64,000 bases of DNA. Origin: Pandoraea nosoerga. GTDB taxonomy: Bacteria > Pseudomonadota > Gammaproteobacteria > Burkholderiales > Burkholderiaceae. Made by a program: the position numbers and the translations under genes. Positions 1 through 10,848 of this stretch are shown here, piece by piece (position 1 is the first letter of the stretch; each line of letters opens with the position of its first letter). The notes below the pieces were generated by a model. It was not told the origin of the DNA and did not search any database. It saw only the letters and a list, made by a program, of their open reading frames with translations. The stretch spans positions 186,001-250,000 of the forward strand of contig NZ_CABPSC010000002.1 in NCBI RefSeq assembly GCF_902459585.1. The letters are read 5' to 3'.

Positions 1-155
1 AGGCTGGCGGTGACGCGGCAGCGCGTTGGCGTGTAGGCGAGCTCGTCGCCGACGCGTCGCAGTAGCGGCGGGTCGCCAAGCCGCGCGCGACGGGGCACGC
101 GAAGCGATCGCCGCTTGGGCTGGGTGATGTCCTGATGGGGCGAGGTATTGGGCAT
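1..155 (-). CDS. N-terminal part of an unrecognised protein, cut by the window edge
   Basis: The frame runs open from an ATG at 153-155 to the left edge, giving 51 codons of the N-terminus. A good ribosome site (GGGAG, six bases before the ATG) supports a real start. The visible part is basic and arginine-rich, beginning MPNTSPHQDITQPKRR, with RRVGDELAYTPTRCRV near the edge. I do not recognise the family and no domain can be assigned from this fragment. Confidence 0.45.
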   Translation of the reverse strand, partial: MPNTSPHQDITQPKRRSLRVPRRARLGDPPLLRRVGDELAYTPTRCRVTAS

Positions 156-389
156 CGAATGCTCCCGGCATCGTGTGATGACGAGACCATTAAGCCATGC
201 CGGGCCGTTTGGCGACAGGTGAAGCGATCCGAAAAATGCGTCCGCTTTGCGTGACATCGGCGCCGAGACGGGGAGGGACCGTACTGTGCTGCCGCTCGTG
301 CGCCGCTCATGCGCCACTCATGCGCCACTCATGCCGCCCTTGTATGCCTGTCTTGTGGCGGGGTCGGCGGCGCTGCCGGAATCGTGCCG

Positions 390-1640
390 TCAGCCGCGCG
401 TCTCTTCGCGGCCCGCCGCCGCCTTGCTTGCCGATGCGGAGGCCGAGGCCGATACCGGTGCCGAAGGTTCGGCTGCGCGCGTGCTCGGCCCCGGGCCCGT
501 CGACGTTTCCGGCGGGACTGTCGCCGCCTCAGTCGCTGCCCCGGTCGTTGCCCCGGCCGGCGCCCCGGTCGGCGCCATCATCGGCCGGTTCAGGCCCTCG
601 TTGATCCAGGCGGTGAGCAGCGTGTATGTCACGGCGAGAATGACGGGGCCGACGAACAGGCCGACGATGCCGAACGTCAGCATGCCGCCGAGCACGCCGG
701 CGAGAATCAGCGTCATCGGCAGATCCGCACCGCGGCGAATGAGCATCGGGCGCATGACGTTATCGAGCATGCCGATGAAGACCGATAACACGAGCAACAG
801 GGTTGCAAGCGTGGGGCTGTCCTGCCAGTAGAGCCATGCCACGCTCGAGAGCAGTACCGGGAACGGCCCGATTTGCGCGATGCACAGCACCAGCATGAGC
901 GCCGTGAGGAAGCCGGGCAGCGGCACGCCGGTCAGCCACAGTCCCAGGCCGCCGAGCAGCGATTGCGTCACGGCCGTCACCACGATGCCGAGTGCCACCG
1001 CGCGAATCGACATGCCGGCCAGCCGCACCGATTCCTCGCCGCGATCGCCTCCCAGACGCCGCGCCATGCGGATAAGTGCGCGCGCCGCGTGCTCGCCCTG
1101 CATGAACAGGATGGCCGAGATGATCAGCGTCAGCCCCAGGTGGACGAAGAGCAGGCCGATCGACCCGAGCTTCGCGAAGCCCCATGACGCCGCCTTGACT
1201 GCGTAGGGCTGCACCTTGGCGACGAGACCGCCCGGGCCGGCGGCGGCCAGGGCCTGCCATTCGTCGCTGGCGCGCTGGCCGATCACCGGAATGCGCGCGA
1301 GCCAGTCGGGCGGCATGGGAAGACCGCGCTGGCCGATCGAATGAACCTGTTCGCTGATGTCGCTCGCGTGTCCGATGAGTGTGCCGATCGCCGCCGTCAG
1401 CGGGGCGACGACGATAATCAACATCGCGATGATCATCACGGTGGTGGCGAGCCAGCGGCGGCCCCAGAGGCGGCGTTGCAGGCCAATGAGCATCGGCCAG
1501 GTGGAGGCGACGATCGTCACCGCCCAGATCAGCGCGGGCAGGAATGGCAGCAGAACCCAAAGCGTACCGATCATCAACAGGCTGAGCACCAGGATGATCA
1601 GCAGATTGCGGGCCAGCTCACTCGGGGTGGTGGAAAACAT
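390..1640 (-). CDS. AI-2E family (PerM/YdiK-type) transporter
   Basis: This is a 416-residue multi-pass inner-membrane protein. Hydrophobic blocks include LARNLLIILVLSLLMIGTLW at the N-terminus, WLATTVMIIAMLIIVVAPL, and a C-terminal cluster around VLGGMLTFGIVGLFVGPVI, the usual AI-2E exporter layout of about eight helices. The start was placed at 1640 because AGGAG sits seven bases upstream; an upstream in-frame ATG at 1757 lacks such a site. The last 60 or so residues are a low-complexity Ala/Thr/Pro/Ser tail that is probably disordered and is not part of the family core. Members move small molecules or ions; the substrate cannot be told from sequence. No clear operon partner is present. Confidence 0.85.
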   Translation of the reverse strand: MFSTTPSELARNLLIILVLSLLMIGTLWVLLPFLPALIWAVTIVASTWPMLIGLQRRLWGRRWLATTVMIIAMLIIVVAPLTAAIGTLIGHASDISEQVHSIGQRGLPMPPDWLARIPVIGQRASDEWQALAAAGPGGLVAKVQPYAVKAASWGFAKLGSIGLLFVHLGLTLIISAILFMQGEHAARALIRMARRLGGDRGEESVRLAGMSIRAVALGIVVTAVTQSLLGGLGLWLTGVPLPGFLTALMLVLCIAQIGPFPVLLSSVAWLYWQDSPTLATLLLVLSVFIGMLDNVMRPMLIRRGADLPMTLILAGVLGGMLTFGIVGLFVGPVILAVTYTLLTAWINEGLNRPMMAPTGAPAGATTGAATEAATVPPETSTGPGPSTRAAEPSAPVSASASASASKAAAGREETRG

Positions 1641-1775
1641 AGGCGCTCCTGCGGGCGGGGAAAGAAAGCCGCGCGGCAAAGCCGCGTCCGTCGAGCGCAT
1701 TCGTGCGCAGCGGGCGCGCTCGTGAAGGAAGATGCCATGCCGGGGCAGGCACGGCAAGTGCGTCGCAACACTTCG

Positions 1776-3734
1776 TCACAAAGCCGTCATCGAAGCAGGC
1801 GCGCGATCCGTGCCGTGCGCGTCGCCGGCCGTGGCGCCGCGCTCGAAATCGCTCGAGCCGCCCATGCCGTGCGGCGGTATGCCGGCCGGTGCGACCATGG
1901 TCCCATGCCGGCGTGCCGCGGGTGCTGCCGGTCCTGCCGGTGCTGACGGCGCCGACGGCGGCGACCGCGTCGGCGAGACGGTCCCGAGACTCGCATGGCG
2001 TTCGCCGGCGCCGGGCATTTCTCCGATCGGCGCCCGGGCTGCGGCGTTCTCCGGCGTGCCGCCGGAGGTGTTCCCGCACGCCTCGTTCGACACATCGGGG
2101 CCGAGCGCGTCGTCCCGATCCGCCGCCATGCCGCAGAACGAGCCCGAGGACGAAAGGCCCGAGTCCGCCTGCGAGGCGAGGGTGATGGTGCTGATCTTGG
2201 GCCGCCCGCGCCGTCGCATGTAGGCCGTGCTGATGTCCCCGTGTCGCGCAGCCACGCCCTGCAGGCCGATGGCCGTTGCGATCGTGCCGTAGATCGTCGC
2301 GAGAAGCGCCTGCGTGTGCCAGTCGATGCCCACGTCCACGTCATCGGACCGGGCGGGCGATGCCGTCGAATTCTCGCCGGCGCCCGGCGAAGGGTCATCG
2401 GCGGCTCCGGTGGCTCCGGCGGCTCCGGTGGCTCCGGTGGCACAGGCGCCGTCGTGCAGCGATGCCAGGAAATAGAATCCGAGCGTCAGCGTGAGCCATA
2501 TGGCGCGCGGCGCCGCCGACGCGAGGAGGAGCCTCATCTCGCGCCAGAAGACGGACCACCCGTCGGGCGCTGCGACGTTCGCACGGGCACCGGCACAGGC
2601 GTCGGCGACCAGATCCGCAAACCGGTCCTGGAGGAGCAGTTCCAGTCGCGCATCCTCGGCGGGCATGCTGATTCGTTCGATCGTCGGCTGCAACAGCATG
2701 CCGGGAATCGGGGCGAGGAGAATTTCGAGCGCGGCGTGAATCGTGTTGGCGAACCGGTGCGACATCATGCCGGGAAGCGCCGCGGACAGCCCTGCCTCCA
2801 TGCCCAGCCGCGCACCGTTTCGTATCACGCCGTAACAGAGCACGAACCCCACGACATGGGCGAGAACCTCACGCGCGGGGTGGCGCAGTACCCAACTCAG
2901 CGCTTCCTGACCCTGCGCGGGCGTCATGCGCGTGACCTTCTTGCGAAGCGTCGGGTGGCACGCATTGAAGCGGGCCATGCCCATCAGGCTGATGAGGACG
3001 ACGCCAGCCGCTTCCACCGCGGGCCACAACGCGGCCTGCGTGCGCTCGGGGTCTACGCTGTCGACGAGCAGCGCGATCAGCGTCGAGCCCACGGCGAACG
3101 GCAGCGCATCGCGCTCCATGCCTATACGCAGGGAACGCAGGCAGAGGCCCGGACGTTCATGCCGCATGAGCGCATCGAAGCGGCGACGGACGTCGGGCGC
3201 ATCGAGCCCACGTTGCGCAAGCGCTTGCGCCTCTGCACGCAGGTGCGGTTGCAGCGTTTCGTACCATGGCAATGACAGCACGGGGTCTTGCACCGCGGCC
3301 TCGCGTCGCGCGCTCTGAATACCTGGCCCCGCGGCGCTTCCGGGTTGCCGCGGATGTACGCGGCGCCGCAGCGCCGGCGCAGCGATCTCATCACGCAACG
3401 CTGCGTAGATATGCTGCGCCCGCGTGAACGTGTCGCCGCGCTCGCCGCGCAGACCGGCGACGGCGCGGCCGTCGCGGTCCGGCCGCACGTTGGCGACATG
3501 CCGGGCAGCGAGCGCGAATTCGACGCCGTCGGACGCGAGGCCGGGCGAGTTGCCATTGACGTCGACTTTCCGGCAGGCGTGGGCGCACGAGATGGCCATC
3601 TGCTGTTGCACGAGGGCGAGATCGGCGGCGAGGTGACGGGGCGACGCCGTGCAGGGCATGCGTTCGGGCGCGTCGGCGCTGAAACTCGTGGAGCGGGTGC
3701 GGCAATTCAGGGAACGCAATAAACCGTGGGGCAT
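1776..3734 (-). CDS. Large hypothetical protein with several membrane segments
   Basis: This 652-residue protein is not recognised. The N-terminal 150 residues are polar. Hydrophobic stretches follow near residues 210-228 (LPFAVGSTLIALLVDSV), 285-300 (VLAHVVGFVLCYGVI), about 340-355 (ALEILLAPIPGMLL), 411-425 (IWLTLTLGFYFLASL) and 476-492 (LLATIYGTIATAIGL). A short Gly/Ala/Thr repeat (about residues 430-445) separates the last two, and the final 130 residues are low-complexity Ala/Pro/Gly/Ser. No Shine-Dalgarno sequence precedes the ATG at 3734, so the start is uncertain. The mix of a polar head, paired hydrophobic segments and a disordered tail would fit a secreted effector or an orphan membrane protein. 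That is inference only, as no secretion genes are nearby. Confidence 0.6.
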   Translation of the reverse strand: MPHGLLRSLNCRTRSTSFSADAPERMPCTASPRHLAADLALVQQQMAISCAHACRKVDVNGNSPGLASDGVEFALAARHVANVRPDRDGRAVAGLRGERGDTFTRAQHIYAALRDEIAAPALRRRVHPRQPGSAAGPGIQSARREAAVQDPVLSLPWYETLQPHLRAEAQALAQRGLDAPDVRRRFDALMRHERPGLCLRSLRIGMERDALPFAVGSTLIALLVDSVDPERTQAALWPAVEAAGVVLISLMGMARFNACHPTLRKKVTRMTPAQGQEALSWVLRHPAREVLAHVVGFVLCYGVIRNGARLGMEAGLSAALPGMMSHRFANTIHAALEILLAPIPGMLLQPTIERISMPAEDARLELLLQDRFADLVADACAGARANVAAPDGWSVFWREMRLLLASAAPRAIWLTLTLGFYFLASLHDGACATGATGAAGATGAADDPSPGAGENSTASPARSDDVDVGIDWHTQALLATIYGTIATAIGLQGVAARHGDISTAYMRRRGRPKISTITLASQADSGLSSSGSFCGMAADRDDALGPDVSNEACGNTSGGTPENAAARAPIGEMPGAGERHASLGTVSPTRSPPSAPSAPAGPAAPAARRHGTMVAPAGIPPHGMGGSSDFERGATAGDAHGTDRAPASMTAL

Positions 3735-4038
3735 GTCGTCGATGGCGGATCGGCTCGGACCGCAGCAGGGCTCGGCTGGGCTCGGTGCGGATACTCGTGC
3801 GGCGCCTTCTCGTTGGGAAAAGAACGGGCGATGCTACGCGCATCCCTGTGTGATGACGACGCTCCGACAGGCGTTTGAAGACGTTAAGCCGCGTTTGTGC
3901 GTACACGGCGGCGCGCGCTGTCTCGCGCGAACGGCCGTCACTGCCATGTGCGGCCATGCGCCCGTTCCGGGCGCGACACCTCCGGCGCCATAGTCCCGAT
4001 ACGGTAGCGCAACCGCTCGTATGCGCTCGACCGCCGGA
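3735..4038. other. Intergenic gap without a gene
   Basis: Between astE and the large hypothetical gene, both read leftward. I see no ORF with coding character on either strand and no hairpin followed by a T-tract. The part nearest 3735 would hold the promoter of the hypothetical gene, but no convincing -35/-10 pair stands out. Confidence 0.5.
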
Positions 4039-5106
4039 TCACTCCGGCACTACCATCACGCCCGCGCGCAATCCGTTCGCCACGTTCGGATTGGGAAACA
4101 CGATGCACTCCTCGGGGTGCGAGACGGTGTACGTGTTTTCACCATCGCGCGCGAGTACGGTGCCTGCGGGGTAGGGCGTGAAGTTTGGCGTGTCGGCAGG
4201 CACGTCGAGCACGAAGGCGTCAGTACGGCGCACGATTTCCGCGGCCACGCGAAACCGGCGCGGGCCGGTCGTCCGTGCGTCGTCGCGTTCGCCCATCTCG
4301 CCGCCCGACAACCAGCGGCGCAACGCCGCATCGATACCGGCGAAGTCCGCAAGCTGGTTCTGCCCGAACGGGGCGACCTTGCCGAGTTCCAGCGTGCAGC
4401 TCTCAGCGCCGAAGCGCGCGCACGTGTAGTAGGAGAACGTCGCCGACGGCTGATCGGTGAGCACGACCGCTTCGATGCCGGTGGCCGCGAGCGTCGCGAC
4501 CCAGGCGTCGCTGGCCGCGTGTTGCGGCGTGCTCGGCACCACCGCGAAGCGCGGGTAGAGCGATGCGCGAATGGCGGTGTGCATATCGACGTGCCGGCGC
4601 ACCCTGCGTACACCGTCCACGCCGGCGAAGAACTGCGCCACGATCACTTCGAGCTCTCGGGCGCGCTGCACTGCTGGTGACTCGGCGCGTTTGGCATGTG
4701 CGCCCTGGAAGAGCCGGTTGAGGTCGTATTCGAGATATCGCTTGCCGGCGCGCACGGCCTCGGGATTGCCAAGCACGACGAGAACGCGCTCGCGCAGCGT
4801 CAGGCGAGCGTCGGCGATATCGCGAAGGATGCCGTCGACGATTTCGATGGGCGCCGTTTCGTCGCCATGAATGCCGCAGGACAGGATCGCGTCGAAGCGA
4901 TGGCCACGTAAGATGACATCGGACGCGCCACCACCATCATCACCGTTGGCGCCGGCCCTCGCGGCCGGCGCCAGCTCCAGCACGCCGTGTGCGTGGCGCT
5001 GCCAGCGCACACCGCACGGATCGACGCCCGCGCCGGGGCTGGTGTCACGCGCGTCGAGCACATCGCTGAGCCAGTCGCGCAGGGCCGAACGAGAGACGGG
5101 CGTCAT
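4039..5106 (-). CDS. astE: Succinylglutamate desuccinylase
   Basis: AstE hydrolyses N-succinylglutamate to succinate and glutamate, the last step of the arginine succinyltransferase (AST) pathway. The protein is a zinc carboxypeptidase-like hydrolase of about 355 residues. CGIHGDETAPIE carries the His and Glu zinc ligands, VDMHTAIR carries the third ligand His, and LELGKVAPFG carries the conserved catalytic-region Glu. The start at 5106 is preceded by GGAG; an alternative ATG lies eight codons upstream. The gene is divergent from astD across 144 bp, whereas in most relatives the ast genes run in one direction. Assignment is firm from motifs and from the astD/astB neighbours. Confidence 0.93.
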   Translation of the reverse strand: MTPVSRSALRDWLSDVLDARDTSPGAGVDPCGVRWQRHAHGVLELAPAARAGANGDDGGGASDVILRGHRFDAILSCGIHGDETAPIEIVDGILRDIADARLTLRERVLVVLGNPEAVRAGKRYLEYDLNRLFQGAHAKRAESPAVQRARELEVIVAQFFAGVDGVRRVRRHVDMHTAIRASLYPRFAVVPSTPQHAASDAWVATLAATGIEAVVLTDQPSATFSYYTCARFGAESCTLELGKVAPFGQNQLADFAGIDAALRRWLSGGEMGERDDARTTGPRRFRVAAEIVRRTDAFVLDVPADTPNFTPYPAGTVLARDGENTYTVSHPEECIVFPNPNVANGLRAGVMVVPE

Positions 5107-5202
5107 GGCGAGGATCTCCAGGAAAACCAAATTCGTATTCTATGCGTGTCCGAGCCGGGATCGTCACATGATGTTCCGGCCGTGCAATCCGTGTCATCAT
5201 GA

Positions 5203-6732
<1,530 letters not shown>

Positions 6733-6834
6733 GAGGCGCGCGGTGGGCGGGCGACGCCCGACGTCATCCGACGACGGCACGACGTCGCCTGCCGAGAGGG
6801 ACTTGTTTGGTCTTTACTGATTTCAGGATTTGAC

Positions 6835-8199
6835 ATGACGCGTCTTGCCTTCGAAGCAAACTTCGACGGATTGGTCGGCCCCACCCACAACTACGCAGGT
6901 TTGTCGTTCGGCAACGTGGCCTCGGCGAACAATGCGAACCGCACGTCGAATCCTCGTGAGGCAGCCCTGCAGGGGCTCGCGAAGATGAAGGCACTGGCGG
7001 ACCTGGGATACGCCCAGGGCGTGCTGCCGCCGCAAGAGCGTCCCTCGGTCGCGTTGCTACGCACGTTAGGCTTCTCGGGGAATGACCGCGCCGTGATCCG
7101 AGAGGCGGCGCGCACCGCACCGGCGTTGCTTGGCGCGGCAAGCTCGGCCGCGAGCATGTGGACGGCCAACGCGGCCACCGTCAGCCCGTCGGCGGACACG
7201 GCCGACGCTCGCGTACATTTCACGGCGGCGAATCTGTGCAGCAAGCTGCATCGGGCGATCGAGCATGAGACGACATCGCGCATCCTGCGTGCCGCTTTCC
7301 CCGACGAGTCGCGCTTCGCGCATCACGCCGCGTTGCCCGGCTGGCCGTCGTTGGGTGACGAGGGGGCTGCCAACCATACGCGATTTTGCAGCGCCTACGG
7401 CGAGCGCGGCGTCGAGCTCTTTGTGTACGGCCGGGACGATCTGGCCAGTGCGCCGGCGCCGCGCCGGTTTCCGGCGCGCCAGACCCTGCAGGCAAGCCAG
7501 GCGATCGCGCGCCTGCACGGGCTGGCGGACGACGATGTGGTTTTCGCGCAGCAGCACCCCGACGCCATCGACGCGGGCGTGTTCCACAACGATGTGATCG
7601 CGGTCGGCAACGGCAACGTGCTGTTCTGCCATGCGCAGGCGTTCGTCGATCAACCGGCGGTCCTGGCCACGTTGCGCGAGCGGCTCGCCGCGCGGGGCGT
7701 GGCGCTCGAGGTCATCGAAGTCGCGACGGCGGACGTCTCCATCGAAGACACCGTCGGCAGCTATCTCTTCAACAGCCAGTTGCTCGCCCGGTCGCCGCAG
7801 GCGGGGGGCGGCATGCGTCTGGTCGTGCCGCAGGAGTGCCGCGAGCGTCCCGCGGTCTGGCGCTACCTCGAATCGCTCGTCGCCAGCGGCGGGCCCATCC
7901 GTGAGCTGCATGTGTTCGATCTGCGCGAGAGCATGCGCAACGGCGGGGGACCGGCATGCCTGCGTCTGCGCGTGGTGCTCACCGACGAAGAACGCAAGGC
8001 GGTGAACGCCGGGCTATGGATCGACGAGGCGCGCTATGCCGCGCTGACCGACTGGGTGAAGCGCCATTACCGCGACCGGTTGACGGTGGAGGATCTGGCG
8101 GATCCTGCGCTGCTCGATGAATGCCGGACGGCGCTCGACGAGCTGACACGTCTGCTGGGGTTGGGCGGCGGCCTCTATCCGTTCCAGCGAGACGCGTAG
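6835..8199 (+). CDS. astB: N-succinylarginine dihydrolase
   Basis: AstB hydrolyses N2-succinylarginine to succinylornithine, CO2 and two ammonia (AST pathway, step two). The 454-residue length matches the family (about 446). The diagnostic N-terminus [15 protein letters not shown] is present. The catalytic Cys is probably Cys375 in [10 protein letters not shown], and a His lies in the [12 protein letters not shown] segment. AGGA about ten bases upstream supports the start. The preceding gene is astD. The first AST enzymes, astA/aruFG and astC, are not in the window, so this locus supplies steps two, four and five only. Confidence 0.93.
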   Translation: MTRLAFEANFDGLVGPTHNYAGLSFGNVASANNANRTSNPREAALQGLAKMKALADLGYAQGVLPPQERPSVALLRTLGFSGNDRAVIREAARTAPALLGAASSAASMWTANAATVSPSADTADARVHFTAANLCSKLHRAIEHETTSRILRAAFPDESRFAHHAALPGWPSLGDEGAANHTRFCSAYGERGVELFVYGRDDLASAPAPRRFPARQTLQASQAIARLHGLADDDVVFAQQHPDAIDAGVFHNDVIAVGNGNVLFCHAQAFVDQPAVLATLRERLAARGVALEVIEVATADVSIEDTVGSYLFNSQLLARSPQAGGGMRLVVPQECRERPAVWRYLESLVASGGPIRELHVFDLRESMRNGGGPACLRLRVVLTDEERKAVNAGLWIDEARYAALTDWVKRHYRDRLTVEDLADPALLDECRTALDELTRLLGLGGGLYPFQRDA

Positions 8200-8323
8200 T
8201 GGGCCTGGGGGCGACGGCCGGCCGGCGAGACGATCGTTGGTGAATTTTGTAAAGCCGATAAAAAACAATGGGATAAGGGGATTTGTTGATGTTGATTCTC
8301 GATGATGAGACTGACAGACCTCT

Positions 8324-8353
8324 CGCCAATCGCTGCGCGCGAACCGATTGGCG
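8324..8353. repeat. Inverted repeat (9-bp arms) upstream of the DUF1488 gene
   Basis: CGCCAATCG at 8324-8332 and CGATTGGCG at 8345-8353 are perfect arms around a 12-base loop. A short T-rich patch follows, so this could be a weak terminator for astB or an operator of the DUF1488 gene. Confidence 0.4.
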
Positions 8354-8449
8354 ACGCGATTTTCCGAATCCGCAGCGATGCGCTATGCTGGATGGAACGT
8401 GTCGGCCGACACGTCGATCGCGTCATTTCGTCCAACCGGGGGTGCCGCC

Positions 8450-8752
8450 ATGCAAATCGAGTTTCCGGATCACCGACCCGTGTTCAACTACGAAGACCTG
8501 ACGATCGAGTTTGCCGTCGTCGTCAACGGGCGGCCGATCGACTGCGCGGTGTCGGCCGAGGCGCTGGAGGACCACTTCGGCGCCCATTCCGCGCGCGCCG
8601 ACGATCTGCTTCATGCCTTCGAGCACGGCCGTACCGACATCGAAGCGCTCACCAAGCAATATCTTTCCATGGGGCTATCCGGCCCGGTGTTGTTGCGCAG
8701 CGGGCATTTCCGCTGGGTTCGCGAGGCCAAGCGCCAGGAGGCCCGGCGATAA
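8450..8752 (+). CDS. DUF1488 family protein
   Basis: This is a 100-residue cytosolic protein. The pattern MQIEFPDHRPVFNYEDLTI at the N-terminus, then FAVVVNGRPIDCAVSAEALE and a helical C-terminus ending WVREAKRQEARR, fits the DUF1488 family common in Burkholderiales. The function of the family is unknown. I placed the start at 8450 because family members begin just before the IQFP/IEFP motif; an upstream in-frame ATG would add 34 residues with no similarity. The gene follows astB by 250 bp and is unlikely to be part of arginine catabolism. Confidence 0.75.
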   Translation: MQIEFPDHRPVFNYEDLTIEFAVVVNGRPIDCAVSAEALEDHFGAHSARADDLLHAFEHGRTDIEALTKQYLSMGLSGPVLLRSGHFRWVREAKRQEARR

Positions 8753-8821
8753 GCCGCGCCGGCGTCTGCGGTTCCATCGCGGCCCAGTCCTGGCGCGGCA
8801 TCTCGCGCGCCCTCGCCGTTT

Positions 8822-8846
8822 CGGTTTCGGCACTCCGCCGAAACCG
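8822..8846. repeat. Strong stem-loop, 10-bp arms
   Basis: CGGTTTCGGC (8822-8831) and GCCGAAACCG (8837-8846) are perfect arms around a five-base loop. No T-tract follows on either strand, so it is not a classic intrinsic terminator, though it could protect the 3' end of the DUF1488 transcript. Confidence 0.5.
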
Positions 8847-8864
8847 CCCGGCCGGACGCGCTCG

Positions 8865-8878
8865 TTGACCTGCGTCAA
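8865..8878 (+). promoter_or_regulatory. FNR/ANR-like dyad upstream of a mini membrane protein
   Basis: TTGACCTGCGTCAA matches the FNR/ANR half-site spacing (TTGAY-N4-RTCAA). A TACACT -10-like hexamer lies at 8932-8937 with no good -35. The dyad centre would then be near -72, a position known for class I FNR activation. Oxygen-dependent control of the 9015 gene is an inference. Confidence 0.3.
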
Positions 8879-9014
8879 ATGCCGGAGGGGACAGGGCGCC
8901 ACCGTCATGCTCGGTGCTCCGCTTTCGGCGTACACTGATATTGCCGTTCGGGAGAACGTCCCAACCGGTCTGCGGACGGTGCCATTGTCGATAACTACAC
9001 TACAAGGAGTCGCC

Positions 9015-9224
9015 ATGGGCTCGGAATTCCGTGTCGTCATCGCCTCGATCGCGGCCTTCATGACGCTGGCGGGCGCATTCGCCACCATCCACGGTTTGTT
9101 GTACGACAGGACGCAGGTCATGAACGGCGGCATCGTCACCGTGCTGTTCGGGATCCTCTTCATCGTGGTGATGCTCACGCCGTGGGCCCGCGACGAGGAA
9201 CGCGACACCGCCGGCAAACCCTGA
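9015..9224 (+). CDS. Small two-helix membrane protein (copy 1)
   Basis: A 69-residue protein with AAGGAG seven bases before the ATG. Two hydrophobic helices are visible: FRVVIASIAAFMTLAGAFA and IVTVLFGILFIVVMLTPW. A short charged tail, ARDEERDT, follows. It is unrecognised by family name. The next gene (9377) is clearly a paralogue, with the same VIASIAAF / ATIHGLL / LTPWARDE pattern. A FNR-like site and a stem-loop lie upstream. Confidence 0.7.
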   Translation: MGSEFRVVIASIAAFMTLAGAFATIHGLLYDRTQVMNGGIVTVLFGILFIVVMLTPWARDEERDTAGKP

Positions 9225-9376
9225 GTCCGCGGCCTGCCATTCGGCGCAGCGCGTCCTACACTGAAGTGGAGGGACGCCGCCGAAGCCCAGCCGGCATTGC
9301 ACGGCTCGCGCGGGTCCGCAAGGAGCCCTGCGCCACAGCGCTTCGCAACGTGCGTGGCCTCGTTGTGAGGTGATGT

Positions 9377-9568
9377 ATGTGCTCCGATATCCGCGTGTTC
9401 ATCGCGTCCGTCGCGGCATTCGTGATGCTGGGCGGCATCTTTGCCACCCTCCATGGCCTGCTGTTCAATCTCCACGAAATTGCGCGTTACGGCGTGGCAG
9501 CCGTCCTCCTGGGGGCGACCACCACGGCGACGATGCTCATTCCCTGGGGCGCGCGAGACGAGTCCTGA
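9377..9568 (+). CDS. Small two-helix membrane protein (copy 2)
   Basis: A 63-residue paralogue of the preceding gene: IRVFIASVAAFVMLGGIF then ATLHGLLFN, a second helix VAAVLLGATTTATMLIPW, and GARDES at the end. GAGGTG upstream serves as ribosome site. The shared helix 1 and the shared PW-x-RDE tail show tandem duplication. A TACACT hexamer also precedes this copy (about 9273), as in copy 1, so promoter and gene may have been duplicated together. Confidence 0.65.
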   Translation: MCSDIRVFIASVAAFVMLGGIFATLHGLLFNLHEIARYGVAAVLLGATTTATMLIPWGARDES

Positions 9569-9642
9569 AACATCGCGCCCGCTTGGGCGCCCCGCGCGCG
9601 TCTTCATGGATGCGCCGCGCTTAAGGGGCCCGGGCTGTCCGT

Positions 9643-10392
9643 CTATGCAACCGGCGCGCGGCGCGCGCGCACGCACAGAAACGCCGGCACCTGCGACAAC
9701 TCGCCGTAAAGCCGCGGGTCGACGCGCTTCATTTCCGGCTGCGGCCGCGGTTCCACCATCCGCTCGAATTGCCAACCCGCGCCGGCCGCTGCATTGAGAA
9801 TGTCGGCGAGCGGGCGTCGGAACGATTGCACGAACGGCTTCGGCTCACCGAAGCCGCTCCAATACATGCCGAAGCGGGTCGTCTCGAAGTAGGGGCGATT
9901 GCGGTGTGTGCGCTCGTCGAGCCAGTCGCGCATGGGGTGCGCCATCGACCACACGAGGGTCGCGCCCGGTCTTGCCACCCGAGCGAACTCGCGGAACGTT
10001 GGGGCGAGATCCTCCACGTAGTCGAGCGCGAGTGCGCTCAGGACGACGTCGAAGCGGCCGTCGTCGAGCGTGGCGAATGGTTGCGCGAGATCCTGCACGT
10101 CGAACGTCGCGGCCATTCCTTCGCAGCGCTTGCGCGCGAGCGCGATCATCTCCGGCGTGACATCGATGCCGTGCACCGTGGCGCCATGCTGCGCGAGCCA
10201 CGCGCTGTTGATGCCGGGGCCGCAGCCGGCGTCGAGCACGTGCAGACCGTGGAGGTTGCTGCCGAGCAATTCGCGCGTGGCGGGGCGCTCATAGAGGGCG
10301 TTGTGCGGCTTGGTGAGGGCGATTTCTGCGTAACGTTCGGCGAAACTGGCGTAGGCGGTGCGTACCATCGACGCGGCTTCGGATGACGACAT
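9643..10392 (-). CDS. Class I SAM-dependent methyltransferase
   Basis: A 249-residue cytosolic methyltransferase. SAM-binding motif I is VLDAGCGPGINSAWL, followed by the acidic end of strand 2 (VHGIDVTPEMIAL), motif II near FDVVLSALALDYVEDL and a WSMAHPMRDWL segment typical of Methyltransf_11/UbiE-like enzymes. The start at 10392 has GGAG upstream. A long in-frame extension to 10764 crosses tandem repeats and is not coding-like. The substrate is unknown; neighbours give no hint. Confidence 0.8.
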   Translation of the reverse strand: MSSSEAASMVRTAYASFAERYAEIALTKPHNALYERPATRELLGSNLHGLHVLDAGCGPGINSAWLAQHGATVHGIDVTPEMIALARKRCEGMAATFDVQDLAQPFATLDDGRFDVVLSALALDYVEDLAPTFREFARVARPGATLVWSMAHPMRDWLDERTHRNRPYFETTRFGMYWSGFGEPKPFVQSFRRPLADILNAAAGAGWQFERMVEPRPQPEMKRVDPRLYGELSQVPAFLCVRARRAPVA

Positions 10393-10570
10393 GCGCAACT
10401 CCGGGTGGACGCCGCTGCAGCACGCGAAGGACAACGGCGCGCCGCGCGGCAGCGGTAAACGACAAAGGCGGGGGAGCGATTGTAACGCCAAAGACGGGAT
10501 GGTTTCTCGGAGGCGATGGCGCGTCTGGACGCACCCGGTGGGACACTCGGCCCCCCACGCGGCGCCGTTT

Positions 10571-10616
10571 GTGGGCCATTCGACTGTGGGGCCATTCGAC
10601 TGTGGGGCCATTCGAC
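10571..10616. repeat. 16-bp tandem repeat, about 2.6 copies
   Basis: The unit GCCATTCGACTGTGGG is at 10575-10590 and again at 10591-10606, with a partial third copy to 10616. Confidence 0.8.
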
Positions 10617-10638
10617 CCCATTCAGCTCCATTCGGCGC

Positions 10639-10672
10639 CTTCCTGCTGTCTTCCTGCTGTCCTCCTGCTGTC
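10639..10672. repeat. 11-bp tandem repeat, three copies
   Basis: CTTCCTGCTGT-like units repeat three times with one C/T change. This looks like slippage-type sequence in a non-coding stretch. Confidence 0.7.
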
Positions 10673-10848
10673 TTTGCGCTTGCCTTCCCGCCCGTGTCGT
10701 ATTGGCTTCGAATCGCGTGCCGGCTCTGGCACCGATATGGGACAATGACGACCTTCGGCGTCACGCATGCCGACGAGGGGGCACCGGCGCGCCGACGGCG
10801 TCCGGCGCCACTGCCGCCATGGCTTACCCCCGCAACATTCTTCCCAGC

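Larger units (their letters stand above)
10393..10848. other. Divergent intergenic region rich in tandem repeats
   Basis: Between the methyltransferase (leftward) and the flavoprotein (rightward) lie two clusters of short direct repeats (10571-10616, 10639-10672). No gene is evident. It must hold both promoters, but I cannot pin them. Confidence 0.5.

Noticed and set aside
10516-10848. N-terminal extension of the flavoprotein over the repeat region
   Set aside because: It would be translated from tandem repeats with no similarity to the family, whose core starts after 10960.
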